A DNA stretch of 63,821 nt from Streptosporangiaceae bacterium. Its GTDB lineage: Bacteria; Actinomycetota; Actinomycetes; Streptosporangiales; Streptosporangiaceae. Made by a program: the position numbers and the translations under genes. The notes beneath the pieces were generated by a model. That model was not told where the DNA came from, searched no databases, and saw only the letters and a list, made by a program, of their open reading frames with translations. Positions 53,374 through 62,087 of this stretch are shown piece by piece; positions within the stretch are counted from its first letter, which is position 1; each line of letters opens with the position of its first letter. The stretch lies in contig JAFAZE010000161.1 in assembly GCA_019239975.1 (NCBI GenBank), positions 1-63,821 on the forward strand. Reading direction: 5' to 3'.

Positions 53374-55124
53374 GCGACGACGTACATGTCCCCGGCGCGC
53401 TGAGGGGGCTCGGCAACTGGGTCGACGAGCGGTTCGGCGGCGCGGGGTATGTCCGCACCCTGATGAAGAAGGTCTTCCCCGACCACTGGTCCTTCTTCCT
53501 GGGCGAGATCGCGCTGTATTCGTTCGTGATCCTGCTGCTGACCGGGACCTTCCTGTCGCTGTTCTTCGTGCCGTCGATGAACGACGTGGTCTATCACGGG
53601 TCGTATATCAAGCTGAACGGCCTGCGGATGAGCGAGGCGTACGCCTCCACGCTGCGGATTTCCTTCGACGTGCGGGGCGGCCTGCTGATCCGGCAGATTC
53701 ACCACTGGGCCGCCGACATTTTCATGGTCGCGATCACGGTGCACATGCTGCGCATCTTCTTCACCGGCGCGTACCGGAAGCCGCGTGAGGTCAACTGGCT
53801 GATCGGCATCATCCTGTTCTCGCTCGGCCTGATCGAGGGGCTGTTCGGCTATTCGCTCCCGGACGACCAGCTGTCCGGAGCTGGCCTGCGGATCTTCGAG
53901 GGCGTGCTGCAGGGCATCCCGATCGTCGGGACGTACCTGGCGTACTTCCTGTTCGGCGGCGGGTTCCCGGGAAACGACATCGTGCCGCGGATGTACATCA
54001 TCCATGTGCTGCTGATCCCCGGCCTGATCCTGGCGCTGGTCACCGCGCACCTCCTGATCATGTTCCACCAGAAGCACACCGCGATGCCCGCCAAAGACCA
54101 GACCGACACCCACGAACTCGGGCAGCCGTTCTTCCCGTACTTCATCGCCAAGACCACCGCGTGGCTTTTCTTCGTCTTCGCGGCGCTCGCGATCCTCGCG
54201 ACGTTCGCCCAGATCAACCCGATCTGGCAGTACGGCCCGTACACGCCGCTGGCGATCTCCTCGGCCTCGCAGCCCGACTGGTACATGGGCATCCTGGAGG
54301 GCGCGCTGCGCATGATGCCCGCCTGGGAGATCAACTTCCTCGGGCACACGCTGTCGCTGAGCGTGCTTATCCCGTTCGCACTGCCGCTGGGCATCATCCT
54401 TGGCGGCGCGGCGTTCTGGCCGTGGTTCGAGAAATGGGCCACCGGCGACAACTCCGAGCACCACGTCCTCGACCGCCCGCGCAACGCGGCGGTGCGGACG
54501 TCGATCGGCATCGCGGTGGTCGTGTTCTACGGCGTTCTGTGGGCGGAGGGCGCCAACGACGTGATCGCGAACAAGCTGCAGATACCGCTGTACACGGTCA
54601 CATGGATCTCGCGGGTGCTGGTGATCGTGGGGCCCATCCTGGCTTATTTTGCGACAAAACGGATATGCATCGGGCTGCAGCGGAAGGACGCCGAGCTGCT
54701 TGAGCACGGCCTGGAGACGGGAATCATCGTGCAGCGGCCCAATGGCGAATTCGAGGAGATCCACCGGCCGGTGTCCGAGGAGGCTCGCGCCGTACTCGAG
54801 GCCAAGAAGGTGCCGCTCGCGCTCCCCGTCGGCGCCGCCGCGGTGGACGAGAACGGCGTGTCCGCGCCGCAAGCGCGGGGCCTCATGGGCAAGATGCGGG
54901 TGCGGGCGAACCAGGCCTTTCTCGAGACCATCCCGCTGCCGGCCGGAGACGGGCACGGCCACGGGAACGGCCACGAGGGCAACGGCCATGGCGAGGTCGA
55001 GGGCGGCGGGCAGGAGCACGCTGCCGTGGGCGCGTCCACCGCCCCCGCCGAGCTGGACCGGCTCCCGGACGCGCAGCCCCAGCGCCCTGACCCCGGCGCC
55101 GCGGGTGATGAGAGCGAAAGCTAA
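53370..55124 (+). CDS. qcrB: Cytochrome b subunit of the bc1 complex with a His-rich tail
   Basis: A 584-residue cytochrome b. Heme ligand His pairs appear in IHHWAADIFMVAITVHMLRIFFTG and near LLITAHLLIMFHQKHT-like sequence. PDDQLSG and the PEWY-like QPDWYMG motif mark the quinol sites. The last ~80 residues form a hydrophilic tail with GHGHGNGHEGNGHGE, a possible metal-binding or disordered extension, which is longer than I expect for most members. It is the last gene of the ctaE-qcr operon. A duplicated terminator follows. Confidence 0.95.
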   Translation: MSDDVHVPGALRGLGNWVDERFGGAGYVRTLMKKVFPDHWSFFLGEIALYSFVILLLTGTFLSLFFVPSMNDVVYHGSYIKLNGLRMSEAYASTLRISFDVRGGLLIRQIHHWAADIFMVAITVHMLRIFFTGAYRKPREVNWLIGIILFSLGLIEGLFGYSLPDDQLSGAGLRIFEGVLQGIPIVGTYLAYFLFGGGFPGNDIVPRMYIIHVLLIPGLILALVTAHLLIMFHQKHTAMPAKDQTDTHELGQPFFPYFIAKTTAWLFFVFAALAILATFAQINPIWQYGPYTPLAISSASQPDWYMGILEGALRMMPAWEINFLGHTLSLSVLIPFALPLGIILGGAAFWPWFEKWATGDNSEHHVLDRPRNAAVRTSIGIAVVVFYGVLWAEGANDVIANKLQIPLYTVTWISRVLVIVGPILAYFATKRICIGLQRKDAELLEHGLETGIIVQRPNGEFEEIHRPVSEEARAVLEAKKVPLALPVGAAAVDENGVSAPQARGLMGKMRVRANQAFLETIPLPAGDGHGHGNGHEGNGHGEVEGGGQEHAAVGASTAPAELDRLPDAQPQRPDPGAAGDESES

Positions 55125-55140
55125 CGCACCAAGCCTCCTG

Positions 55141-55174
55141 AAACGCCGTCGGCGGGTCTCCGCGGGCGGCGTTT
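55141..55174 (+). terminator. Terminator of the ctaE-qcr operon
   Basis: AAACGCCG and CGGCGTTT pair around a GC-rich interior (TCGGCGGGTCTCCGCGGG), followed by TTGCTT. It lies 17 bases after the qcrB stop. Confidence 0.7.
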
Positions 55175-55232
55175 TGCTTGCCGTCGGCGGGTCTCCGCGG
55201 GCGGTGTTCTGCTTGCCGTCGGTGCGCGTCGC
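55145..55232. repeat. Tandem duplication of the qcr terminator
   Basis: A 35-bp unit starting GCCGTCGGCGGGTCTCCGCG occurs at 55145-55179 and 55180-55214, with the beginning of a third at 55215. Each unit contains most of the terminator stem. Confidence 0.8.
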
Positions 55233-55255
55233 AAACGCCCACCCCTTCGCAGAGG

Positions 55256-55331
55256 GGGGACAAAACGGACAGTCATCATGATCACGGTAATTAGGGGTCG
55301 TATCCGACACCCGCGTTTCCGCGATCATGAG
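55256..55331. repeat. Dispersed palindromic intergenic element, inverted copy
   Basis: The flank ACAAAACGGACAG leads into a 55-bp near-palindrome (55276-55330): TCATGATCACGGTAATTAG, the core GGGTCGTATCCGACACC, then CGCGTTTCCGCGATCATGA. It is the reverse orientation of the 13098-13181 copy and shares its flank. Confidence 0.8.
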
Positions 55332-55399
55332 AGGTGGTACTGATGTGGCAGATGGGCTGTGGCGGCGCGCCGCGAGCGGGGCTGGTGTTGCTACCGTGG

Positions 55400-55728
55400 C
55401 TGTTGCCACTGCGTGGCGTGACGGCCTGCGGATGGGTGGTGACGGCTGCGGGTGCGTGCTGGCGGTCTGCGGATGGGCGATCTGCAGATGGGCGGTGGGC
55501 GGTTCGCGGGTGCGTGGTGACGGCTGTGGTGCGTGGTGACGGCTTGTGGTGCGTGTGAGGGCCTGCGGGTGCGTGTGAGGGCCTGTGGTGCGTGGTGAGG
55601 GCCTGCGGGTGCGTGGTGACGGCCTGCGGACGGGTGGTGTAACGGCGGGTGCGTGGTGGCGGCCTGCGGGTAGGTGACGGCTGCGGGTGGGCGGCGGCGG
55701 TCTGTGGGTGGGTGGGTGGGTGTGGCGG
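55400..55728. repeat. Degenerate tandem array downstream of an ABC permease
   Basis: Many imperfect copies of a ~20-25-bp unit close to GGTGCGTGGTGACGGCCTGC fill the gap between qcrB and the permease stop at 55729. The minus-strand frame gives only His/Pro/Thr repeats, so no gene is called here. Confidence 0.75.
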
Positions 55729-56460
55729 TTAGGCGGACTCGCCCTTGATGGCGAAGGCTGACAGGCGGCGGACCGCGAGCGCGAGCGCGGCGACGGTCAC
55801 GATCGCGCCCATGAACAGCGAGGTCGCGAGCGTCAGGCCGGCGTTGAGATCCGGGTTTGGCGCGATCGCGTTCGCCACGCCCAGCGAGTAGTGGCCCACG
55901 GACAGCACGCGCGCGCCGCCGACGAAGTTGGCCAGCACGCCCTCCCAGATCAGCACGTACAGCAGGCCCACGGCGATCGCGCGTGTCGTCAGCACCGAGG
56001 CCATCACGAACACCGCCGTGTAGATGACCGAGCCGGCCAGGGCGCCGGCGAACAGGCCGACGGCGAGCCGGGTGAGGCCGCCGGTGGCGATCAGCCCCGC
56101 GATGAGCTCGGGGACGGCGGTGAACACGATCGTCAGCGCCAGCGCCACCACGAACTTGGTCGTGATCACGGAGGACCGGCGGACCGGCGTCGCCAGCAGG
56201 TGGATGACGCTGCCGTCCTCGATCTCGGCGCCGAGGACACCGGTGCCGATGATGAGCGCCGTGAGCGGCAGCAGCACGGAGAAGCCGAAGTCGCCGAGGA
56301 TCCTGCCCGGCCACGGCGCGGACGGCGGGCGGGAGGCCTTCAGCACGATCGTGAGCGCGATCAGGATCAGCGGCGTGATCGCGAACAGCAGCGCGCGCCT
56401 GCGGCTGATCACCGCGCGGAGCGTGATCATGGCGATCGTCGGGTTGAAGGGGCCGGGCAT
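55729..56460 (-). CDS. ABC-2 type permease, second permease of the double ABC operon
   Basis: A 243-residue membrane protein with six hydrophobic segments (ALLFAITPLILIALTIVL, FSVLLPLTALIIGTGVLGAEIEDGSV, VALALTIVFTAVPELIAGL and others). EIEDGSVIHLLATPVRRSSVI is the cytoplasmic motif of ABC-2 exporters. The ATG at 56460 has AAGGAG upstream. It follows the second ATPase by 73 bases. Substrate unknown. Confidence 0.87.
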   Translation of the reverse strand: MPGPFNPTIAMITLRAVISRRRALLFAITPLILIALTIVLKASRPPSAPWPGRILGDFGFSVLLPLTALIIGTGVLGAEIEDGSVIHLLATPVRRSSVITTKFVVALALTIVFTAVPELIAGLIATGGLTRLAVGLFAGALAGSVIYTAVFVMASVLTTRAIAVGLLYVLIWEGVLANFVGGARVLSVGHYSLGVANAIAPNPDLNAGLTLATSLFMGAIVTVAALALAVRRLSAFAIKGESA

Positions 56461-56533
56461 GGCTGGTTGCTCCTTGCTGAGGTGGGTTCGCGGGGCGGGC
56501 GCCACTCGGGGCCGACGGCGCCGCTTCGCGGGG

Positions 56534-57445
56534 TCAGTTCGCGATCAGGTAGCCGAAGACGCTTTCCAGCGACTCGTCGGTGGGCAGCAGCTCGCGCAGC
56601 CGGATGCCGGAGTCCCGGGCGAGCACCGCGATCTGGGCGCAGAAGGCGCCGAAGTCGGACGTTCGCACCTGAAGGCCCGCGGGCCCCAGCTCCACCGCGG
56701 CCACCTCGGGCCGCCCGATCAGCGCAGCGGCCAGCCTCCGGTCGTCGGAGGAGCGGATCAGGAAGACGTGGGGGCGGCTGGTCATCAGCCGCCTGATCGC
56801 GCGGAAGTCGCCGGAGGCCGCGAGCCGGCCGGCGACCATCACCTGGATCGTCCCGGACAGCCGCTCCACCTCTTCGAGGACGTGCGAGCTGAACAGGATG
56901 ACCCGGCCCTCGGCGCCGAGCTTGCCGAGCAGCTCCATCATGTGGATCCGCTGCCGCGGGTCCATCCCGTTGAACGGCTCGTCGAGGAGGATGATCTCCG
57001 GGTCGTGGACGAGCGCCGCGGCGACCTTGATCCGCTGCCGCATGCCCTTGGAGTACGTGGCGACGCGGCGCCCCGCCGCGTCCGCCATGTCCGTCATCGC
57101 GATCGCGCGCAGCGCGGCCGCGCCCGGGTCGGCGAGCTCATGCAGTTTCGCGGTGGCCAGGACGAACTGCTCGCCGGTGAGGAACGCGTAGACCGAGTCG
57201 CGTTCGGGCACCAGGCCAAGCCGGCGGTAGATGGCCGGGTTCTGCCAGCTCGGCCTCGACCCGACGACGAGCTCGCCGCGCGACGGCTGCAGGAAGCCGG
57301 CGATCATGTGCAGGATCGTCGATTTCCCCGCGCCGTTCGGCCCGAGCAGGCCGGTGACACCCGGCCCGATCGTCATCGTGACGTCGTTGACCGCCACCAC
57401 GTTGCCGTACCAGCGGGATACGTTCCGCAGCTCGATGGCGGTCAT
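56534..57445 (-). CDS. ABC transporter ATP-binding protein (second)
   Basis: The 303-residue ATPase shows Walker A LLGPNGAGKST near 38, the signature TYSKGMRQRIKVAAAL, Walker B ILLDEPFNGMD and switch His in FSSHVLEEVE. A C-terminal extension of ~90 residues resembles those of drug or lipid exporters. ATG at 57445 overlaps the stop of the preceding permease as ATGA. Confidence 0.93.
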   Translation of the reverse strand: MTAIELRNVSRWYGNVVAVNDVTMTIGPGVTGLLGPNGAGKSTILHMIAGFLQPSRGELVVGSRPSWQNPAIYRRLGLVPERDSVYAFLTGEQFVLATAKLHELADPGAAALRAIAMTDMADAAGRRVATYSKGMRQRIKVAAALVHDPEIILLDEPFNGMDPRQRIHMMELLGKLGAEGRVILFSSHVLEEVERLSGTIQVMVAGRLAASGDFRAIRRLMTSRPHVFLIRSSDDRRLAAALIGRPEVAAVELGPAGLQVRTSDFGAFCAQIAVLARDSGIRLRELLPTDESLESVFGYLIAN

Positions 57446-58341
57446 GACAGCCCTGCCTTCCGGAAGCGCGCGGCCAGGCCCCCGAGGCAGGCCGCGAACA
57501 GCGCGAGCAGGACGAGGAGGTACAGGATGCCGAAGCTCCCCGGTCGCGGCACCTGGTCGAGGGTGGTGCCGCCGAGCCAGCGGCGCACCCCGTCGAGCAG
57601 CGTGAAGGGGCTGAGCAGGCCGGCCACCTTGACGGCGGTTGAGGCCGCCATGCCGGGGGCGGCGCCGTTCCTCTCCACGTTGATCAGGAGGGTGGCCAGG
57701 GTGTAGGTGAGAAAGAAGAAGATGGCGACGCTCCCGGTGGCGTAGCCGCGCCGGCCGCTGAGCGAGGCGAGCAGCAGGCTGGCCGCCGCCATGACCAGCG
57801 CCCACATCAGGCCGACGAGCAGGCCCGGTATGAGCGCCCTCGTCTCGCCCCACACCGCGCTCCCGCCGTGCACCGAGGCGATCGTGCCCAGGTACAGGAG
57901 CACCAGCGGAATCTCGATCACGACCAGGCACGCCGCGGTGAACGCCAGGTACTTGGCGAGCGGGTAGTCGGTCTTGCGCAGCGGCCGGGCGAAGTACAGC
58001 GGCAGTACGTGACTGCGCAGGTCACGGGACATCAGCTCGGGCGCCTGGACCGCCACGAAGATCGTCATGACGGTAGCGCGCAGCACCGGGACGTAGGTGT
58101 CGTAGGGCACCAGGCGCGCGTTGCCGCGGGCGACCGCGAACGCGTTCACGGCGGCGGGCAGGCACATCGCGAACAGCACGATCACCGGCACCACCTTCGC
58201 CTTGGCGCTTCTGCCGAGGCCGAACGCGGTGCGGAAGCTGTGCCAGACCAGCGCGCGGACGATCTGCGCACGGCCAAGCCGCGGCCCTTCGTAGCGGCGG
58301 TAGCCAAGGTCGTGGATGACGCCGGCGGCTTCAGCGGGCAT
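57442..58341 (-). CDS. ABC-2 family permease, first permease of the double ABC operon
   Basis: A 299-residue membrane protein opening with GVIHDLGYRRYEGPRLGR. Hydrophobic segments include VVPVIVLFAMCLPAAVNAF, LLVGLMWALVMAAASLLLASL and LYLLVLLALFAACLGGL. It is a member of an actinobacterial ABC-2 group (LPLYFARPLRKTDYPLAK). The ATG at 58341 has GGAGGCC upstream and overlaps the first ATPase by 11 bases. Confidence 0.88.
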   Translation of the reverse strand: MPAEAAGVIHDLGYRRYEGPRLGRAQIVRALVWHSFRTAFGLGRSAKAKVVPVIVLFAMCLPAAVNAFAVARGNARLVPYDTYVPVLRATVMTIFVAVQAPELMSRDLRSHVLPLYFARPLRKTDYPLAKYLAFTAACLVVIEIPLVLLYLGTIASVHGGSAVWGETRALIPGLLVGLMWALVMAAASLLLASLSGRRGYATGSVAIFFFLTYTLATLLINVERNGAAPGMAASTAVKVAGLLSPFTLLDGVRRWLGGTTLDQVPRPGSFGILYLLVLLALFAACLGGLAARFRKAGLS

Positions 58342-59311
58342 CGGCGGCCTCCACATCGTCACGGAACAGCTCCTCGATCTGGTGCCGACGCTGCTCCATC
58401 CGGCTCAGCGGCAGGCCGAGGGCCGCCACCGAGTCGCGCACGACGTCGTAGACGTCGCCGCCGCCGACCGGTACCAGCAGGCTGCGCTGGTACGTACGGG
58501 CCGCCAGACCGCGGCGCGACAGCTCGTCGCGCAGCGCGGCCGTGCCGTCTTCGACCTCGATCACCAGCGTCTGGCTGGCCTGGGTGAAGCTGGAGATCGT
58601 GTCGGCGCGCAGCAGCCGGCCGCCCTCGATGGCCACCAGATGATCACAGATCCGCTCGATCTCGCCGAGCAGATGTGAGGCGACGACGATCGAGATGCCG
58701 AACTCGGCGCCGATCCTGGCGATGAGCTCCAGCATCGCGCGCCGGCCCGCCGGGTCCAGCCCGTTCGTCGGCTCGTCCAGCAGCAGCAGCCGGGGGTCGC
58801 CCACCAGCGCCTGGGCCAGCTTGACCCGCTGCTTCATGCCCGTCGAGTACGTGCCGACCTGACGGTACCGCTCCTCGTGCAGGCCGACGTGCCGGAGCGA
58901 CTCGGCGGCACGCTCTCTGGCCGCGGTGGCCGGCAGGCCCGACATACGGCCCATGTGGGTGACGAACTCGGTCGCGGATACGTCGGCCGGCAGGCAGTCG
59001 TGCTCGGGCATGTAGCCGATCAGCGTGCGGATCCGCTGGCCTTCGGTGGCGCAGTCGCGGCCGAGCACCGCCGCGCGGCCACGGGCCGGCGTCAGCAGGC
59101 CGAGCAGGATCTTGATCAACGTTGACTTCCCGGCGCCGTTGGCGCCGACGAGGCCGGTGACGCCGGGGGCGAAGTCCACGGTCAGGCCGTCGAGCGCGGT
59201 CACGTCACCCGGGTAGATCATGGTCAGCGCCCGTGTCTCGATGACGGGCGCGTCGATGACGTGCGCCGGGGGCGCCTCGCTGGCCGCCGGGGGGGCATGG
59301 GATGGATCCAT
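58331..59311 (-). CDS. ABC transporter ATP-binding protein (first)
   Basis: The 326-residue ATPase has Walker A LVGANGAGKST, the signature TYSTGMKQRVKLAQAL, Walker B LLLDEPTNGLD and switch His in VASHLLGEIE. First gene of the ATPase-permease-ATPase-permease operon, all overlapping or close. The two ATPases are diverged, suggesting a heteromeric exporter. Divergent from the histidine kinase gene, which may control it. Confidence 0.93.
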   Translation of the reverse strand: MDPSHAPPAASEAPPAHVIDAPVIETRALTMIYPGDVTALDGLTVDFAPGVTGLVGANGAGKSTLIKILLGLLTPARGRAAVLGRDCATEGQRIRTLIGYMPEHDCLPADVSATEFVTHMGRMSGLPATAARERAAESLRHVGLHEERYRQVGTYSTGMKQRVKLAQALVGDPRLLLLDEPTNGLDPAGRRAMLELIARIGAEFGISIVVASHLLGEIERICDHLVAIEGGRLLRADTISSFTQASQTLVIEVEDGTAALRDELSRRGLAARTYQRSLLVPVGGGDVYDVVRDSVAALGLPLSRMEQRRHQIEELFRDDVEAADAR

Positions 59312-59465
59312 GCGCCATAGCGTGGCAGGTCCGCGTCGCGGACCGCGTCATCCTGGACGGTGAACTTTCGGCGCCGGCCGGGCATCCGCGCCCTGGCACC
59401 GTCACCGCAAGGGCGTACGCCTGCGGGATGACGCAGCGCGGGGCACCTGCGGTTACGGTAGTTGC

Positions 59466-61244
59466 GTGGTTTCCGCTCAGAATGAGCCGCCAGGGCGGCC
59501 GCTGCCCGCGCACCCGGCGCAGGCCCCGCGGCCGCCGCGGCCGCCGCTGACCAAGCGGCTGCGGCCCGGTCACTGGGTCGCCATCGACTTCGCGGTGGGC
59601 ACCGTGGCCGCGCTCTTCGGCCTGCTCGTGACCGTCACGGGAGCAGAGGGCATGGTGTTCCATCACGGCCTTCTTTTCCGGGCCCTGTTGCTGGTGGCCA
59701 CCTTCTTCTCGGTCGGGCTGCGCAGGCGCGGCCCGCTGGTGGCGTTCGGGGTGCTGCTCGCGGTCACCGCCGCGACCGTCGAGACGGGGGGCCCGGCCTC
59801 CATCCTGGTGCTCATGCCGAGCGCCTACGTGCTCTACCTGGTCACGGTCACCGGCACGAAGGAGACAGGGCTCACCGCGCTCGGCACATCGCTGGGCCTC
59901 ATCGCGGCGCTGATGCTCGTCACGCGCAGCCCGAGCCCGTTCCCGCCGAGCGAGGGCATCCTGGTCGGGCTCGCGCTGGTCATCGCCTGGATCACCGGTT
60001 ACTCGGTCCGCCAGCGGCGCGCGTACGCGGCGATGCTGCAGGAGCAGGCGGCCAGCAACGCGGTCGCCGAGGAACGGCTGCGTATCGCCAGGGAGCTGCA
60101 CGACATCGTGGCACACAGCATGAGCGTCATCGCGGTGCAGGCGGGTTACGGCCAGTACGTCATCGACAGCAGGCCCGGGGAGGCCAGGAACGCGCTCGGC
60201 GCCATCCAGGCGACGAGCCGGGACGCGCTGGAGGAGCTGCGGCGCATGCTCGGCGTGCTCCGCCAGCGGGACGGTGCTGCCGTGAGCCCCGGGCGTGCGG
60301 CAGCCGCCGGTCCCGCTGTGCCGGCCAGGGTTCGTGCGCCTGACGTGGCTCGCGTGACTGAGGGTGCGGATACGACTGGCGATGCTGTTGCAGACGTGAC
60401 CGTCGCGGCTTATGTGTCTGGTGGTGTTAATGGGGCTGGGGTGTCCTCTGACAGGGCCGCTGGGACTGACAGGGCTGGTGGGGTTGCTGGGGCTGACAGG
60501 GCCGCTAAGGCTGACGGGGCCGCTGGGGCTGACGGGGTTGCTGGGGTGGAGGTGGTGGCTAGGGCGGATGTGATTGCTGTGATTGAGGGGGCTGGAGTGA
60601 CCGCAGGCGGGGTGGTTATTGGGACTGACAGGGCTGCTGGGGCTGACAGGGCTGCTGTGACTGATGGGGCTGCTGTGGCTGGAGTTTCCGTTGTGGCTTC
60701 TGGCAGCGATTATGCTGGCACCGGGGCCGCGCCGCTCGCGCCGGCTCCGGGGCTCGCCGACCTGGACCGGCTGGTCCGGCGCACCTCGGGCGCGGGCGTA
60801 CAGGTCAGCGTGCGCAGCCTGGGCCGGCAAGGCGATCTGCCGGCCGGCGTCGACCTGTCCGCCTACCGGATCGTGCAGGAGGCGCTCACCAACGTGGTCA
60901 AGCACGCGGGCGGCGGCAGCCGCTGCACGGTGACCGTCGACCACCGCGCGGACGGGCTGGGGATCGAGGTGACCGACGACGGGGGCCGCGGCCCGGTGTT
61001 CACCGGTGCGGGACTGCCGGGGATCGCCGGAGCGCCAGGCCGCGCGTTCGCGGCGGCCGCCGGAACCGGCCACGGCATCATCGGGATGCGCGAGCGGGTG
61101 AACCTCTGCGGCGGCGAGTTCAGCGCCGGGCCGCTGCCCGGTGGCGGGTTCCGGGTGGCCGCGCGGCTGCCGCTCGGCGACGGCATCCCGAGGGGCGGGG
61201 ACGGCGACACCCGCGGCAAGAACACCACGGGTGCGGGCGTCTGA
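59466..61244 (+). CDS. NarL-type sensor histidine kinase with a large repetitive linker insertion
   Basis: The 592-residue kinase has a Pro-rich N-terminus and about five membrane helices (residues ~35-190). A HisKA_3 domain follows with the phospho-His 212 (RELHDIVAHSM), and a C-terminal HATPase domain (QEALTNVVKHAG, GHGIIGMRERV). Between them residues ~267-425 are Ala/Gly/Val/Asp-rich repeats from the DNA array at ~60410-60715. A normal member has only a few residues here. The spacer separates dimerisation and ATP domains, so activity could be affected. The GTG start is predicted leaderless (TACGGT six bases before). Overlaps the regulator gene as TGATG. Confidence 0.9.
   Translation: MVSAQNEPPGRPLPAHPAQAPRPPRPPLTKRLRPGHWVAIDFAVGTVAALFGLLVTVTGAEGMVFHHGLLFRALLLVATFFSVGLRRRGPLVAFGVLLAVTAATVETGGPASILVLMPSAYVLYLVTVTGTKETGLTALGTSLGLIAALMLVTRSPSPFPPSEGILVGLALVIAWITGYSVRQRRAYAAMLQEQAASNAVAEERLRIARELHDIVAHSMSVIAVQAGYGQYVIDSRPGEARNALGAIQATSRDALEELRRMLGVLRQRDGAAVSPGRAAAAGPAVPARVRAPDVARVTEGADTTGDAVADVTVAAYVSGGVNGAGVSSDRAAGTDRAGGVAGADRAAKADGAAGADGVAGVEVVARADVIAVIEGAGVTAGGVVIGTDRAAGADRAAVTDGAAVAGVSVVASGSDYAGTGAAPLAPAPGLADLDRLVRRTSGAGVQVSVRSLGRQGDLPAGVDLSAYRIVQEALTNVVKHAGGGSRCTVTVDHRADGLGIEVTDDGGRGPVFTGAGLPGIAGAPGRAFAAAAGTGHGIIGMRERVNLCGGEFSAGPLPGGGFRVAARLPLGDGIPRGGDGDTRGKNTTGAGV
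60410..60715. repeat. In-frame repeat array in the kinase linker
   Basis: Imperfect repeats of GCTGACAGGGCYGCTGGGG-like units (12-30 bp) keep one reading frame open for ~100 codons. Codons here include TTG, ATT and many -T endings, with lower GC than the flanking kinase domains. Confidence 0.75.
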
Positions 61245-62002
61245 TGACGATCACCGTCGCGGTCGCCGACGACCAGGCCCTCGTCCGTGTCGGCTTCTGC
61301 GGGATCATCGCCGCCACCCCCGGGTTCTCCGTGGTGGGCGAGGCCGGCAACGGCGCGGACGCGGTGGCGGTCGCGACCCGGGCCAAGCCGGACGTGATCC
61401 TGATGGACGTGCGGATGCCGGTCATGGACGGCATCGAGGCCACCAGGCGCATCACCACGTCGGCGGCGACCGCCGGCGTCCGCGCGATCATCCTCACGAC
61501 CTTCGACCTGGACGAGTACGTGTACGGCGCGCTGCGCGCCGGGGCCAGCGGGTTCCTGCTCAAGGACACCCTGCCCGCGGACCTGCTGACCGCTATCCGC
61601 GTCGTCGCCGCGGGCGAGGCGCTGCTCGCGCCGAGCGTCACCCGCCGTCTGATCAGCGAGTTCGCGCGGCGCCCGGCGAGCCTGGCGACGGCTCGCGGCC
61701 CTTCAGGGGCTTCAGGGGTCTCAGGGGCTTTCGGGTCTTCCGGCGCTGCCGATGCTCTCGCGGCGCCCGGCGCGCAGCCGGCGCGCCGGGCGGCCGACCT
61801 GACAGGCGCCCTGACCGAGCGGGAACGCGAGGTCCTCCGGCTGGTCGCCACCGGTCTGTCCAACGCGGAGATCGCCGCCGGGCTCTGCATCAGCCCCGCT
61901 ACGGCGAAGACGCACGTGGCGCATCTGCTCACCAAGCTGGACGCGCGGGATCGCGTGCAGCTTGTGATCCTCGCCTACCAGGCCGGGCTGGCGCCCGGAT
62001 AA
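61244..62002 (+). CDS. NarL/LuxR-family response regulator
   Basis: A 252-residue regulator. The receiver has VADDQALVR, Asp in ILMDVRMPVMDG, TTFDLDEYV and LLKDTLP. A LuxR helix-turn-helix (LTEREREVLRLVATGLSNAEIAAGL, then TAKTHVAHLLTKL) lies near residues 185-235. The linker contains a Gly/Ser/Ala expansion (SGASGVSGAFGSSGA) from a small CTTCAGGGG repeat at ~61700-61735. Paired with the upstream kinase; the divergent ABC operon is a likely target. Confidence 0.93.
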   Translation: MTITVAVADDQALVRVGFCGIIAATPGFSVVGEAGNGADAVAVATRAKPDVILMDVRMPVMDGIEATRRITTSAATAGVRAIILTTFDLDEYVYGALRAGASGFLLKDTLPADLLTAIRVVAAGEALLAPSVTRRLISEFARRPASLATARGPSGASGVSGAFGSSGAADALAAPGAQPARRAADLTGALTEREREVLRLVATGLSNAEIAAGLCISPATAKTHVAHLLTKLDARDRVQLVILAYQAGLAPG

Positions 62003-62004
62003 AG

Positions 62005-62032
62005 CGGGCGCGACCGCGCAACGCCGCGCCCG
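62005..62032. terminator. Hairpin between the regulator and ctaF
   Basis: CGGGCGCG and CGCGCCCG form an 8-bp stem with a 12-base loop just after the regulator stop. It lies between convergent genes. Confidence 0.5.
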
Positions 62033-62087
62033 TTCAGTCAAATGATCGTTGCAACGACGGGCTGCCTGGCACCCTGCGGGTCCGGAG

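Noticed and set aside
55400..55728. Possible CRISPR-like array
   Set aside because: Units are degenerate, contiguous and lack regular unique spacers; no cas genes nearby. Ordinary tandem repeat.
59205..61073. 622-codon minus-strand frame with Ser/Asn/His/Pro repeats
   Set aside because: It is the reverse reading of the kinase gene and its repeat array; the kinase frame has all motifs.
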